A stretch of DNA of 64,000 nucleotides, taken from GCA-2746605 sp963710615. Its GTDB lineage: Bacteria > Bacteroidota > Ignavibacteria > Ignavibacteriales > Melioribacteraceae. This document shows positions 37,320-46,264 of this stretch, piece by piece; position 1 is the stretch's first letter, and every line of letters begins with the position of its first letter. The position numbers and the translations under genes were made by a program. The notes beneath the pieces are model-generated. The model was not told the origin of the DNA and searched no databases. It was given only the letters and a program-made list of their open reading frames with translations. Where the stretch lies: assembly GCA_963710615.1 (NCBI GenBank), contig CAVQBF010000008.1:248001-312000 (forward strand). The letters are read 5' to 3'.

Positions 37320-38825
37320 ATGACAGAAAAAAGAAAAAAAACTGTTAATGATTTAATTAAAAAATATTCTTCCACGTTTGATAATAAAAAAAATGAAACA
37401 TCTATAATATTAGCAGCCGGTCATGGAAAGCGTATAAAATCTCAAACATCCAAAATGCTCCATAAAATTTGGGGTAAGCCAACAGTACAAAGAGTTTTTG
37501 AAGCTTGCAAAAGCGGACTGCCTAAATCTAACTCAATTATTGTTACAGGAATTAAAGCAGAAGATATTATTGAAGTTATTGGGAATAAAAAAAATAATCT
37601 ATTTGCATTTCAAGAAGAACAAAATGGAACCGGCCACGCAGTGCAAATTGCTTTAGAAAGAATTGATAAGAAAAATTATAATGGTACTGTATACATTCTT
37701 CCCGGAGATATGGGATTGATCAACGATAAGACAATGAAAATGTTTAGAACTGAATTTAAAAAATCGAAAGCTGATATGATGGTTTTAACAGGTATATACG
37801 AAGGCGATCCTGCTGAAAACAGTTACGGAAGAATAGTCCGCGTCAAAGATTTTGATGACTCCGGCAAATCATCCGGAAAGGATGCCCAAAAGGTAATCGA
37901 AATTATTGAACATAAAGATATTTTAAATATCGATCCAGATAAACCAATTACAAGAAAATTTAATAATAAAAATTATTCATTCACAAGAGAGGAATTAATA
38001 AATAATAATGAGTTCAATTCTGGAGTTTTTGCTTTTAAATATGATTACTTGGTAAGACTTATTAATAAAATTAAAAGTGATAATGTGCAAGGTGAAATTT
38101 ACATCACTGATTTAATTTCTCTTTTCAACAAGAGCGGTTTATCGGTCGGTGCTGTAAGTGCAAAACAAAAACATGTAATTATGGGATTTAATAATAAATC
38201 TGTCCTAAAAGAAATGGATGCAATCGCTAGGAAAATTGCATATGAAAAATTAAAAGATATTATTGCAATTGATGATCCTGATGACTTCTTTATTGCAGAT
38301 GATGTGATAAAGGAAATTGTTGACCAAGATAGAAAAGGTCAACCTCTTGATATACATATTGGGAAAGGAGTTCATGTCGGTGAAGGAGTAAAATTAAACT
38401 ATAACACAGTACTAAGAAAAAATATATATGTAGATGGAAATGTAAATTTTGGTAAAAATGTAACAGTTGGAGAAAATGTTCATCTTTCATGCTTCCCAAA
38501 TCAAAAATTAGAACTGCAAGATAACGTTGAAATCCTTTGGGGTGATATAATTAAAGGGAATTTGGTTATTGGTGAAAACTCTAGAATTGAATCCAGTGTA
38601 AATATGACCGGGAGTGATGATTACCCGACAATAATTGGTAAAAATGTGGTAATTAAAGGGACTAGTTACGTTTTTGGTTCTATTATTGACGACGATTTGT
38701 TTATTGAGCATAGCGTACTTATCAAAAAGAAAGTTGATAAATTGATTAGAAAAGATGGTAAAGTTCAGGAAATAAAATTCTTCCTCCCTATGCCCGAAGG
38801 AATTGATGCAATTGAGAATTTGTAA
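37320..38825 (+). CDS. glmU: GlmU-like UDP-N-acetylglucosamine pyrophosphorylase / left-handed beta-helix protein
   Basis: A 501-residue enzyme. A 27-residue extension precedes a nucleotidyltransferase domain (IILAAGHGKRIKSQTSKMLHKIWGKP) with QEEQNGTGHAVQIAL, LPGDMG and EFNSGVFAFKYD. The C-terminal part (from about 345) is a left-handed beta-helix (hexapeptide repeats such as VGEGVKLNYNTVLRKNIYV). GlmU makes UDP-GlcNAc for peptidoglycan and LPS. The beta-helix part looks short and ends with an unusual tail, so acetyltransferase activity is less certain than uridylyltransferase activity. It is in line with the envelope operon, with CCGGAG before the ATG. Confidence 0.82.
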   Translation: MTEKRKKTVNDLIKKYSSTFDNKKNETSIILAAGHGKRIKSQTSKMLHKIWGKPTVQRVFEACKSGLPKSNSIIVTGIKAEDIIEVIGNKKNNLFAFQEEQNGTGHAVQIALERIDKKNYNGTVYILPGDMGLINDKTMKMFRTEFKKSKADMMVLTGIYEGDPAENSYGRIVRVKDFDDSGKSSGKDAQKVIEIIEHKDILNIDPDKPITRKFNNKNYSFTREELINNNEFNSGVFAFKYDYLVRLINKIKSDNVQGEIYITDLISLFNKSGLSVGAVSAKQKHVIMGFNNKSVLKEMDAIARKIAYEKLKDIIAIDDPDDFFIADDVIKEIVDQDRKGQPLDIHIGKGVHVGEGVKLNYNTVLRKNIYVDGNVNFGKNVTVGENVHLSCFPNQKLELQDNVEILWGDIIKGNLVIGENSRIESSVNMTGSDDYPTIIGKNVVIKGTSYVFGSIIDDDLFIEHSVLIKKKVDKLIRKDGKVQEIKFFLPMPEGIDAIENL

Positions 38826-38849
38826 AATAAAACCAGTTTAAAAATAAAA

Positions 38850-38879
38850 AAGCAATTTTAGGAAAATCTAAAATTGCTT
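38850..38879 (-). terminator. Terminator between convergent glmU-like and rpsT genes
   Basis: AAGCAATTTTAG (38850-38861) and CTAAAATTGCTT (38868-38879) form a perfect 12-bp stem with a 6-nt loop. On the minus strand it is followed by TTTTTATTTTT, a good terminator for rpsT. On the plus strand the tail is poorer, so it probably serves both genes unequally. Confidence 0.85.
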
Positions 38880-38909
38880 ATAATATATATTAAAGTGTAA
38901 GTTGAGTAC

Positions 38910-39170
38910 TTACTTAACTTCTAAACTATTTACAAATTTCGTAAGTTTTGATTTTTTTCTAGCTACGTTATTTTTATGAATTCTACCTTTAACAGCAGTT
39001 CTATCTAAAAATGCTACGGCTTCCTTCAAGTTAACTTCAGCAGTTTCTTTTTCTTTCGAATCCATTACTTTTTTAACTAAAGTCTTAACTTTAGATAAAG
39101 CAGCTTTATTTCGTTGTCTTCTTCTTTCGTTAGTTCGTATTCTTTTTTCTGCTGACTTATGATTTGCCAT
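38910..39170 (-). CDS. rpsT: 30S ribosomal protein S20
   Basis: An 86-residue basic protein, MANHKSAEKRIRTNERRR, with the conserved AVKGRIHKNNVARKKSKLT near the end; length and sequence are typical of S20, which binds 16S rRNA in the small subunit body. It is transcribed alone, with a strong terminator after it and the queE gene divergent upstream. Confidence 0.97.
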   Translation of the reverse strand: MANHKSAEKRIRTNERRRQRNKAALSKVKTLVKKVMDSKEKETAEVNLKEAVAFLDRTAVKGRIHKNNVARKKSKLTKFVNSLEVK

Positions 39171-39299
39171 TATTTACCTATCTAAAATTATTAAGACTAT
39201 TAAATTAGAAAAATTATTATTTTAGTGCAACTAAAAATTGATTTATAAAAATTATTAACATATCTATTATCGGTACTAATTAGAAAGAAAAGAAAAGTT

Positions 39300-39938
39300 T
39301 TGTTAAAAGTAAATGAAATATTCTATTCAATCCAAGGTGAAGGTTCTAAAGCGGGATTGCCTTGTATTTTTATTAGACTAACTTATTGTAACTTAAGATG
39401 TTCTTATTGCGATACAGAATACGCATTTTATGAAGGAAGCGATATGAGCATTGATGAAATTATTCAAGAAATCTCTAAATATGATTGTAATTTGGTTGAG
39501 GTTACCGGAGGGGAGCCATTAGTCCAGATGGAAAGTTTAGACCTGATGGAGCAACTTTGTGATAAAGGTTATAATGTGATGCTAGAGACAGGTGGAAGTT
39601 TACCGATAATGAATATTGATAAAAGAGTAAAAATTATAATTGATTTCAAGTGTCCTACCAGTAAAATGATGAAGAAAAACGATTATAATAATATTAATTT
39701 TCTTAAACCAATTGATGAAGTTAAGTTTGTAGTTGGAAATAGAGAAGATTATGAATGGACAAAAAATTTGATTGAGAAATACGATTTAACTTCGAAATGT
39801 GAGATATTATTTTCAACTGTATTTGGCAGTTTGGAAAATAGAGAACTAGTTGAATGGATCTTAAAAGATAATTTAAAAGTCAGATTTCAAACACAATTAC
39901 ATAAATATATTTGGGAACCAGATAGAAAAGGCGTATGA
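39300..39938 (+). CDS. queE: 7-carboxy-7-deazaguanine synthase
   Basis: A 212-residue radical-SAM enzyme that rearranges 6-carboxytetrahydropterin to 7-carboxy-7-deazaguanine, the second dedicated step toward queuosine. The start is YSIQGEGSKAGLPCIFIRL and the cluster-binding motif is CNLRCSYC (CxxxCxxC). SAM binding is suggested by VTGGEPL. The TTG start codon is preceded only by a purine-rich stretch. Its stop overlaps the ATG of queD (ATGA), so the two products are made together. Confidence 0.93.
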   Translation: MLKVNEIFYSIQGEGSKAGLPCIFIRLTYCNLRCSYCDTEYAFYEGSDMSIDEIIQEISKYDCNLVEVTGGEPLVQMESLDLMEQLCDKGYNVMLETGGSLPIMNIDKRVKIIIDFKCPTSKMMKKNDYNNINFLKPIDEVKFVVGNREDYEWTKNLIEKYDLTSKCEILFSTVFGSLENRELVEWILKDNLKVRFQTQLHKYIWEPDRKGV

Positions 39939-40354
39939 AAATAGCAAAAGAATTTAGATGGGAAATGGGTCACCGTCTACTGTGCCATAAAGGAAAATGT
40001 TTCAATCTACACGGTCATTCTTATAAATTACTGGTTGAGTTTATTGGGAAAGTTGAAGATAATGGAATGGTTATGGATTATTTTGATGTGAAAGAAGTAG
40101 TCGGCCCAATTGTGGATCAACTCGATCATACAGTTGTAATTTCTAAGGATGATGTTGAACTATTAGAAGCAATTAAAAAACTCAAATCAAACCATGTTAT
40201 TCTGGATTATGAATCAACAGCGGAAAATTTGTGCGGATACTTTTTAGATAAGATTTCAAAAGCTGATTTACCAAAAAATATTTCTAAAATTATGGTAAGA
40301 ATCTTTGAAACTGAAAATACTTATGCTGAAGATTCAAGGGTACTAAAAAGCTAA
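39935..40354 (+). CDS. queD: 6-carboxy-5,6,7,8-tetrahydropterin synthase
   Basis: A 139-residue enzyme of the 6-pyruvoyl-tetrahydropterin synthase fold. The zinc histidines are H13 (MGHRL) and the two in NLHGHSY, and the catalytic cysteine is in KGKCFNLHGH. MVMDYFDVKE and LDHTVV are further family signatures. It converts dihydroneopterin triphosphate to the substrate of QueE. It overlaps queE by four bases (ATGA). Confidence 0.93.
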   Translation: MKIAKEFRWEMGHRLLCHKGKCFNLHGHSYKLLVEFIGKVEDNGMVMDYFDVKEVVGPIVDQLDHTVVISKDDVELLEAIKKLKSNHVILDYESTAENLCGYFLDKISKADLPKNISKIMVRIFETENTYAEDSRVLKS

Positions 40355-40358
40355 GTTA

Positions 40359-40982
40359 TTATCTCCATCTTCTTTTTAGATAAAGTTTTAATCCGGCAGT
40401 ATATTTAAGATCTCGGTAAGTCTCTTCGTAATCTAAAACCGGATTCCATGAGTAAGTATATTTTGCATCGCCAAAAATTGCAATTGGCCCTTTACCCAAA
40501 CTTAGTTCAAAATCTGCACCAAGATAGATTCCTAAATTTCCCCAATCTTCAACATCCGAAATAATAATGCCTTCATGATCTTTCTTCTCCTCATCAATCA
40601 TTGCATAATTAAATCCACCCAAAAACGATAATCCAATTATTCTATTTGGCATTAAATTTATCTGAAGCCCAGTATTAAAGATCAGCTGTTTAATAATGGC
40701 GCTATTAAGAAATTCAGAATCAGGTTCGAGTGAATATTCAGAATTTTTTTTAAAATATGAAGCAGAAGCATCTAAAGTTATTGTGTTGCTCACAGGAATT
40801 CCGAAGCTGATACCGTAAACCAGATCATTTTGGGATTCATAAAATTCAGTAAATTTTTGGGAATGTACTGAAAGATCACCCGCAAAAAAAGCAATGTACG
40901 GGGAATTAGAGGGGTATCGTTGACCAAAATTAAATCCAGTTATTGATAAAAGAAAAACAGTAAAAATTAAATAGAATTTCAA
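40359..40982 (-). CDS. Outer-membrane beta-barrel-like protein
   Basis: A 207-residue protein with a signal peptide (LIFTVFLLSITGFNFG) and alternating amphipathic strands (SNTITLDASASYFKK, GLQINLMPNRIIGLSFLGGFNYAM, AGLKLYLKRRWR with a terminal aromatic). This is typical of small outer-membrane barrels of Bacteroidota (OmpA-like or DUF3575-like). It ends 4 bp from queD on the opposite strand. The upstream sirtuin gene ends 30 bp away on the same strand, so they may be cotranscribed. Confidence 0.7.
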   Translation of the reverse strand: MKFYLIFTVFLLSITGFNFGQRYPSNSPYIAFFAGDLSVHSQKFTEFYESQNDLVYGISFGIPVSNTITLDASASYFKKNSEYSLEPDSEFLNSAIIKQLIFNTGLQINLMPNRIIGLSFLGGFNYAMIDEEKKDHEGIIISDVEDWGNLGIYLGADFELSLGKGPIAIFGDAKYTYSWNPVLDYEETYRDLKYTAGLKLYLKRRWR

Positions 40983-41012
40983 CGTTAGCCTATATGTTTA
41001 TTCAGAATTGGT

Positions 41013-41756
41013 TTACTTGTTTTTAATTTCTCTTACCAAATCTAGAACTTTGGGTAAAACTTCTCCCGCTTTGCCAAATATTGAATAATCGGCTTCATAA
41101 CTCATTTCAGTAGATTCAATATTTATTTCTACAATATATGCTCCATATTGTTTTGCCGTCAGAGGAATATAAGCAGCCGGATAAACAATAGCTGATGTTC
41201 CAACTATAAAACATATATCACATTCTCTAGCTCTACGCTCACCATTAGGAAAAGCATTACCTCTCAATGTTTCACCAAACCAGACTACATCAGGTCTAAT
41301 CAATCCGCCGCATTTTTCACATTTGGGTACTTTGTTATCAAACTTAAAATCTTGATGGTTATAATAAGTATTGCAATCAATACAAAAATTGCGAACAATA
41401 CTTCCATGAAGTTCATCAATATTAATGCTTCCTGCTCTAGCATGAAGATTATCAACATTTTGTGTTACGACGTTGACATTGTAATATTTTTCAAATTCGG
41501 CTATTGCAAAATGACCTGGATTAGGTTTTGAGTTTTCGACTATTTCTCTTCGATATTGATACCATTCCCAAACCATATCAGGATTTTTCATAAAAGCTGA
41601 AAAATTAGCAAGCTCTTCAGGTTTTAATTTATTCCATAATCCATCTTTCCCTCTAAAAGTTGCAATTCCGGATTCCGCAGAAATTCCAGCACCCGTAAAA
41701 AATAGAATCGATTCTGCACTTTTTAATTTTGATACAAATTCTTCTTTAAATTCCAT
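41013..41756 (-). CDS. cobB: NAD-dependent protein deacylase (sirtuin)
   Basis: A 247-residue Sir2-family enzyme that removes acyl groups from lysines using NAD. Seen are FTGAGISAESGIATFRG (NAD site), TQNVDNLHARAG, ELHGS with the catalytic His, and a zinc knuckle (CIDC and CEKC). WYQYRRE supplies the Tyr-x-x-Arg pair of class III sirtuins, which favour succinyl or malonyl groups. It is 17 bp after a YhaM-like nuclease gene and likely in its operon. Confidence 0.95.
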   Translation of the reverse strand: MEFKEEFVSKLKSAESILFFTGAGISAESGIATFRGKDGLWNKLKPEELANFSAFMKNPDMVWEWYQYRREIVENSKPNPGHFAIAEFEKYYNVNVVTQNVDNLHARAGSINIDELHGSIVRNFCIDCNTYYNHQDFKFDNKVPKCEKCGGLIRPDVVWFGETLRGNAFPNGERRARECDICFIVGTSAIVYPAAYIPLTAKQYGAYIVEINIESTEMSYEADYSIFGKAGEVLPKVLDLVREIKNK

Positions 41757-41773
41757 TTCTACTTCATAATTTA

Positions 41774-42760
41774 TTAGAATAAAGTTTCTTTAAAATCATC
41801 TTTTGAAAATGATTTTGGAATATACAAAGATGTATCTGCTAAATGTAAGAAACGGGTCCAGTCGTTATCATTTCCGACTTCGTTTAAAATAGCTCCCTTG
41901 TATGCATTTGTTTTAGCACTTAATTCATCTGCATGATACAATACGATAGCTTCTAAAGTTTTGGGAACGACCGGTGAGGCAAACTCTAATTTGCCTTGAT
42001 GACTAAGAACCAGATGGAGCAATTGATTCTTAAGTTCTTCAGGGAAATTTTCAATTTTAGAAACTTCTTTTTCTATGATATTCGCAATGATAACTATGTG
42101 TCCTACCAGTTTTCCTTTATTAGTATATTCAAATCCCGTTTCAAATTCAAGCTCCTCAATTTTGCCTAGATCGTGTAATACAGCGCCAGTAATAAGTAAA
42201 TCCCTATTTAGATGATTATGAATCTCGCACATTAAATCGCATATTTTAATTATTTCAAGAGTATGTTCAAGTAAACCACCAATATACGCATGATGCCAGG
42301 CTTTACCAGCTGGCACTTTTTTATATTTTGAGAATCTTTCTTCGTTTAATATAATATTCAGTAATTTCGTCAAATTCGGATCCAAAATATCATTAATTCT
42401 ATTTTTGAGTTCGGTCTCCATTTCAGAAATTGGGCGTTTGGAATTTGGTAAAAATTCACTCGGAACCACTTTATCGTTTTCAACTGCTGATCTGATTCTA
42501 TCAATTTTAATTTGTGGAATGTTATTAAACTCATCCATCGTCCCCAAGATCTTTACTACCATTCCGGTTTTCGCTTCAGTTTTAAAATTTTCAAAATTAT
42601 CCCACATTTTAGCATTTAGCGAAGAACTTTTATCTCTAAGCTCAAGATCAAGGAATTCTTTACCAGTTTTGGTTGTTTTTATCGAGAAACTTGAAAGCAG
42701 TAAAAAATGTTCAAGTTTATCCTTTAATTTAAGTTTGCTAAGTTCTGTTTGATTTAACAT
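41774..42760 (-). CDS. YhaM-like 3'-5' exonuclease with OB fold and HD domain
   Basis: About 328 residues from the ATG at 42760, one base after the NusG-like stop; an upstream in-frame start would overlap that gene. An OB-fold nucleic-acid-binding domain (about 25-105, LDLELRDKSSSLNAKMWDN) precedes an HD hydrolase domain with HHAYIGGLLEHTLEI and LLITGAVLHDLGKIEE as metal-binding motifs. This architecture is that of YhaM, a 3'-5' exoribonuclease. Its position between a NusG-like factor and a sirtuin does not clarify its role. Confidence 0.9.
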   Translation of the reverse strand: MLNQTELSKLKLKDKLEHFLLLSSFSIKTTKTGKEFLDLELRDKSSSLNAKMWDNFENFKTEAKTGMVVKILGTMDEFNNIPQIKIDRIRSAVENDKVVPSEFLPNSKRPISEMETELKNRINDILDPNLTKLLNIILNEERFSKYKKVPAGKAWHHAYIGGLLEHTLEIIKICDLMCEIHNHLNRDLLITGAVLHDLGKIEELEFETGFEYTNKGKLVGHIVIIANIIEKEVSKIENFPEELKNQLLHLVLSHQGKLEFASPVVPKTLEAIVLYHADELSAKTNAYKGAILNEVGNDNDWTRFLHLADTSLYIPKSFSKDDFKETLF

Positions 42761-42761
42761 T

Positions 42762-43292
42762 TTAAACTGCCTTAGATTTTTGTTCAATTAAACTATCTTG
42801 AGGAATCTTTACAATAACCGATCGTCTAAGTAAATCAATTGTGATAGCCAGCATTTTACCTTGATTACTTTCTTCATACACAATTCCTTCAACATCTTTA
42901 AAGGGTCCGGAAATAATTTTAACATGCGTGCCTACCGCTAGTTTATCACTTACAGTTATATCACCACCCTGCTCAAGCATTTTTCGAAGATTCTCAATTT
43001 GCCAGTTAGGTACAATTGCAGGGCGTCCTTCAAAGAATATCGTCCTAACAATTGCATATTGCTCAAGCGCCAAAAGCCTGTCTCGCTCATTTCCATGCAC
43101 AAAAATATATCCACTGAATAACGGTTCTTTAACTTTTTTCTTTCTATCACTCCATTGCTTAATTCTTATTACACTTGGTAGAAAATATTCCACTCCAACA
43201 GCAGAAAGCTGAGCCTCGGCTTTAAATTCATGTTTTGGTTTTGTATATAATGCGTACCATTTTTTTTCCGTAGAAAAATCCGGATTTTCCAA
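42762..43292 (-). CDS. NusG-like (UpxY-type) transcription antitermination factor
   Basis: A 176-residue protein with the NGN domain (KKWYALYTKPKHEFKAEAQL, SGYIFVHGNERDRL, VRTIFFEGRPAIVPN) and a C-terminal KOW domain (GTHVKIISGPFKDVEGIV). The NGN sequence resembles specialised Bacteroidota UpxY paralogues more than housekeeping NusG. Such factors prevent early termination in long polysaccharide operons. No capsule operon follows directly. One base separates its stop from the next start. Confidence 0.9.
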   Translation of the reverse strand: MENPDFSTEKKWYALYTKPKHEFKAEAQLSAVGVEYFLPSVIRIKQWSDRKKKVKEPLFSGYIFVHGNERDRLLALEQYAIVRTIFFEGRPAIVPNWQIENLRKMLEQGGDITVSDKLAVGTHVKIISGPFKDVEGIVYEESNQGKMLAITIDLLRRSVIVKIPQDSLIEQKSKAV

Positions 43293-43382
43293 GTCTATTT
43301 CCTTTCGATTTTTTTAGTCCTGTTGCAAAAATAAAGAATAATGAACTAACTTTTTAAGGTAGTATGAAAAAATAAACTAAGG

Positions 43383-44840
43383 TTAGCTAAAAATTATTTC
43401 TTCTAAAGCAGCAGATAAATTTTCTTCAGAAGAGTTAATAGGTAAATAAGTTTTTACTTTTAAGTTTTTATACTCTTTTTTATCCTTCTCAGGAATTTCA
43501 TCGCCTAAAACTATGACAGAAACTTTGTTGTGAATATCTTTTTTACGCAAAGAAGAAACTAATTGTAGCCCATTCATTAAAGGCATTTTATGATAGGTAA
43601 TAAGAATTGACGGTGTTTTTTCTAAAATTGAATTAAGAGCTTCAAATCCGTTCTTGCAAAATAATATCTGATAATTGTTAAATTTTTCTCCAACTAAAGA
43701 TGAGTAGCTTTCCCTTAATTCTTCATGTTCTTCCAGAATTAAAATTGTATCTTCAGATTTTGGCAATGTAAAATGAAACTCACTCCCCTTATTTAGTTCT
43801 GAATAAAACCAAATATTGCCTAAATGTTTTTCGACAATTTCTTTAACTAAAGGTAAACCAAAACCACTTCCCTTCTCCCCAGCTGTTCCCGTTTTAGAAA
43901 ACTTCGAATCAATTCTAAACAATTTCTCTTGATGCTCTTCTTCAATACCAATACCTTCATCTGCTATTACAACTTCAACCAGATCATTCTTAAATAAATC
44001 GATTGTCACAGTAATTTTTTTCCCTGAAGGTGTAAATTTGACTGCATTACTTAAGAGGTTTGTGATGGCTTGACTTATTAGTCTTTCATCGGCATTTACA
44101 AAAATCCCGTTTTTACCCTTTACTTTTATTTCAATATCTTTTCTAATAATTGAACCGGTTAGAACAGAAACGGAATTATCTATTACATCCTTAATGTCCA
44201 GTCTCTGTGGATCAAATTTTATTGTTCCGGTTTGAAGTCGTGTCCAATCTAATAAATGATTTACCATCTGTAATTGTATTTTTGAGGCATCATAAATATA
44301 TTGTAGATATTCTTGTCTTTCGGTTTCAGGTAAATTAGGTTCATTTAGTAATATTTCTGAAAAACCTAGTAAGCTGCTAAATGGGGCACGAAGGTCATGC
44401 GATATAATCGAAATAAGTTTATCTTTTGAATTATTTAATTCAATTTTATCTTCAATTGATCCATTGAGCCTTAGCTCTTCATCCTTGAATTCTGTGATAT
44501 TAAAAAGAATACTTTCAAAATTTTCGCCAGTTTTAGATTTTGAGACTGTAATAAATTCTCTAAACCAAAAATGCTTTCCATCTTTTGATATAAGCTCAAT
44601 ATCAAAATATTTATTTTTACTTTGATTTAAAGAGTTATGTAAAATCTCACCTTGATCATCTGAAAGAAGAGAATGGTGCCTATACGGAAGTTTTGCAATT
44701 TCATTTTTATTATAACCAAGTAGTTCTTCAAAATCCGTTGGGCAATCAAACCGATCGTTATTGTTCCATTGAATTACAAAGTAATTATTTTGATTCTGTA
44801 ATATGTCGTTTATATTTTGATTTGAATTATTATTACTCAT
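43383..44840 (-). CDS. PAS histidine kinase with degenerate C-terminal receiver
   Basis: A 485-residue hybrid protein. PAS about 18-120; HisKA with phospho-His H148 in ISIISHDLRAPFSSLLGFSE; HATPase about 245-360 (NLLSNAVKFTPSG, DEGIGIE, GSGFGLPLVKEI); receiver-like fold about 364-485. In the receiver the phospho-acceptor Asp is replaced by Tyr416 (ILITYHKMPLMNGL), the acidic pair reads EE, and the conserved Lys is lost (TYLPINSS). It therefore cannot be phosphorylated by the normal chemistry and probably acts as a binding or gating domain. No adjacent output regulator on the same transcript. Confidence 0.88.
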   Translation of the reverse strand: MSNNNSNQNINDILQNQNNYFVIQWNNNDRFDCPTDFEELLGYNKNEIAKLPYRHHSLLSDDQGEILHNSLNQSKNKYFDIELISKDGKHFWFREFITVSKSKTGENFESILFNITEFKDEELRLNGSIEDKIELNNSKDKLISIISHDLRAPFSSLLGFSEILLNEPNLPETERQEYLQYIYDASKIQLQMVNHLLDWTRLQTGTIKFDPQRLDIKDVIDNSVSVLTGSIIRKDIEIKVKGKNGIFVNADERLISQAITNLLSNAVKFTPSGKKITVTIDLFKNDLVEVVIADEGIGIEEEHQEKLFRIDSKFSKTGTAGEKGSGFGLPLVKEIVEKHLGNIWFYSELNKGSEFHFTLPKSEDTILILEEHEELRESYSSLVGEKFNNYQILFCKNGFEALNSILEKTPSILITYHKMPLMNGLQLVSSLRKKDIHNKVSVIVLGDEIPEKDKKEYKNLKVKTYLPINSSEENLSAALEEIIFS

Positions 44841-44899
44841 TCTAAAAACATTTCACAAAAAATTGAATGTCAATTGACTCTATACAACTTTATATAGAA

Positions 44900-46264
44900 T
44901 TATTCTTTTGTTGGTCTAGTTGGAATCCCCATCAATTCCATTTTTCTATAAAGTGAGGAGAGACCAATATCTAAAACTTTTGCTGCTTCTTCTTTATTAT
45001 TATCGTATTTTTTTATAATTCTCTTAATATGTTCTTTCTCAAAATTCATAGTTGCTTCCTTTAGGTTTTCAGGTACATTATTTAAATTCACTGATGTATT
45101 AATATTATCTGAAAGATCTGTTATTTCTATCAAATCACCCGATGAAAAAATAATTGCCCGTTCAATTATATTCTCAAGCTCTCTAACTCCACCGCGCCAA
45201 TCATAGTTAATTAATTTTTTCATAGATTCATTATTAACACCTAAAACCGGTTTGGCCATTTCGTTGCAGTATTTTGTAACAAAGTGATTAACAAGTAAGG
45301 GAATGTCTTCTCTTCGCTCATTTAAAGAAGGAAGTTTTATCTCGACCACATTTAGCCTATAATAAAGGTCTTCTCTAAATTCGCCTGCTTTAGTCTTTTC
45401 ATAAATATCTTGGTTTGTAGCTGCAATAATACGTACATCGGTTTTAACTGATTTTACAGCTCCAACCGGCATAAACTCTTTATCCTCAATTGCTCTTAAT
45501 AATTTAACTTGCAGATTTAGTGGTAAGTCACCTATTTCATCTAAAAATAATGTTCCGCCATCAGCAACTTTAAATAAACCGTCTTTGTCACTTACTGCAC
45601 CTGTAAATGAACCTTTTCTGTGCCCGAATAATTCACTCTCAATTAAATTTTCTGAAATTGCTCCACAATTAATAGGTAAAAATATTTTGCCTTTTCTCAG
45701 ACTATTATAATGTATCGCCTTTGCAACCAACTCTTTTCCGGTGCCGCTTTTACCCGATATAAAAATATTACTATTTGTAGGCGCAACTTGTGAAATAACT
45801 TTAAAGACTTTTTTCATCGGCTCACTTTTACCAATAATATTTTCAAAGTCTGCAGTGCTTGAAATTTTTTGGCGTAAAAATTTATTCTCATCAGTTAATT
45901 TTTTATAGTCCAATAAGCGTTTTACTCTAATTAATAAATCATCAAATTCAACCGGCTTCAGTAAATAATCGTAAGCTCCGTTCCTTAAAGCCGCAATTGC
46001 GGTCTCCACAGAAGCATAAGCTGTCATGATAATAAAGTAGGTGTCCGGAGCAATTTTAGAGCATTTTTCTAACAGTTCCATGCCATCTATTCCTGGCATT
46101 TTAATATCGCTTATAACAAGATTAAATTCTTCATTATCAATTAACTTCAGTGCTTCTTCACCATTTGATACGGCGATAGTCGAGTAACCCTCTTCGCTTA
46201 ATATCATCTGTAACGAATCTCTAATTCCCTTTTCATCATCAGCAATTAATATTTTAATTTCCAT
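44900..46264 (-). CDS. NtrC-family response regulator
   Basis: About 454 residues from the ATG at 46264 (MEIKILIADDEKG); a longer frame overlaps the kinase gene further without support. Receiver with D9-D10 and phospho-acceptor D53 in VISDIKMPGID; AAA+ domain with Walker A SGKSGTGKELVAK, GSFTGAV for sigma-54 contact, and Walker B GGTLFLDEIGDLP; Fis-type helix-turn-helix at the end (EEAAKVLDIGLSSLYRKM). It overlaps the NtrB-like kinase by 11 bp, a translationally coupled pair. Target promoters would be sigma-54 dependent. Confidence 0.95.
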   Translation of the reverse strand: MEIKILIADDEKGIRDSLQMILSEEGYSTIAVSNGEEALKLIDNEEFNLVISDIKMPGIDGMELLEKCSKIAPDTYFIIMTAYASVETAIAALRNGAYDYLLKPVEFDDLLIRVKRLLDYKKLTDENKFLRQKISSTADFENIIGKSEPMKKVFKVISQVAPTNSNIFISGKSGTGKELVAKAIHYNSLRKGKIFLPINCGAISENLIESELFGHRKGSFTGAVSDKDGLFKVADGGTLFLDEIGDLPLNLQVKLLRAIEDKEFMPVGAVKSVKTDVRIIAATNQDIYEKTKAGEFREDLYYRLNVVEIKLPSLNERREDIPLLVNHFVTKYCNEMAKPVLGVNNESMKKLINYDWRGGVRELENIIERAIIFSSGDLIEITDLSDNINTSVNLNNVPENLKEATMNFEKEHIKRIIKKYDNNKEEAAKVLDIGLSSLYRKMELMGIPTRPTKE

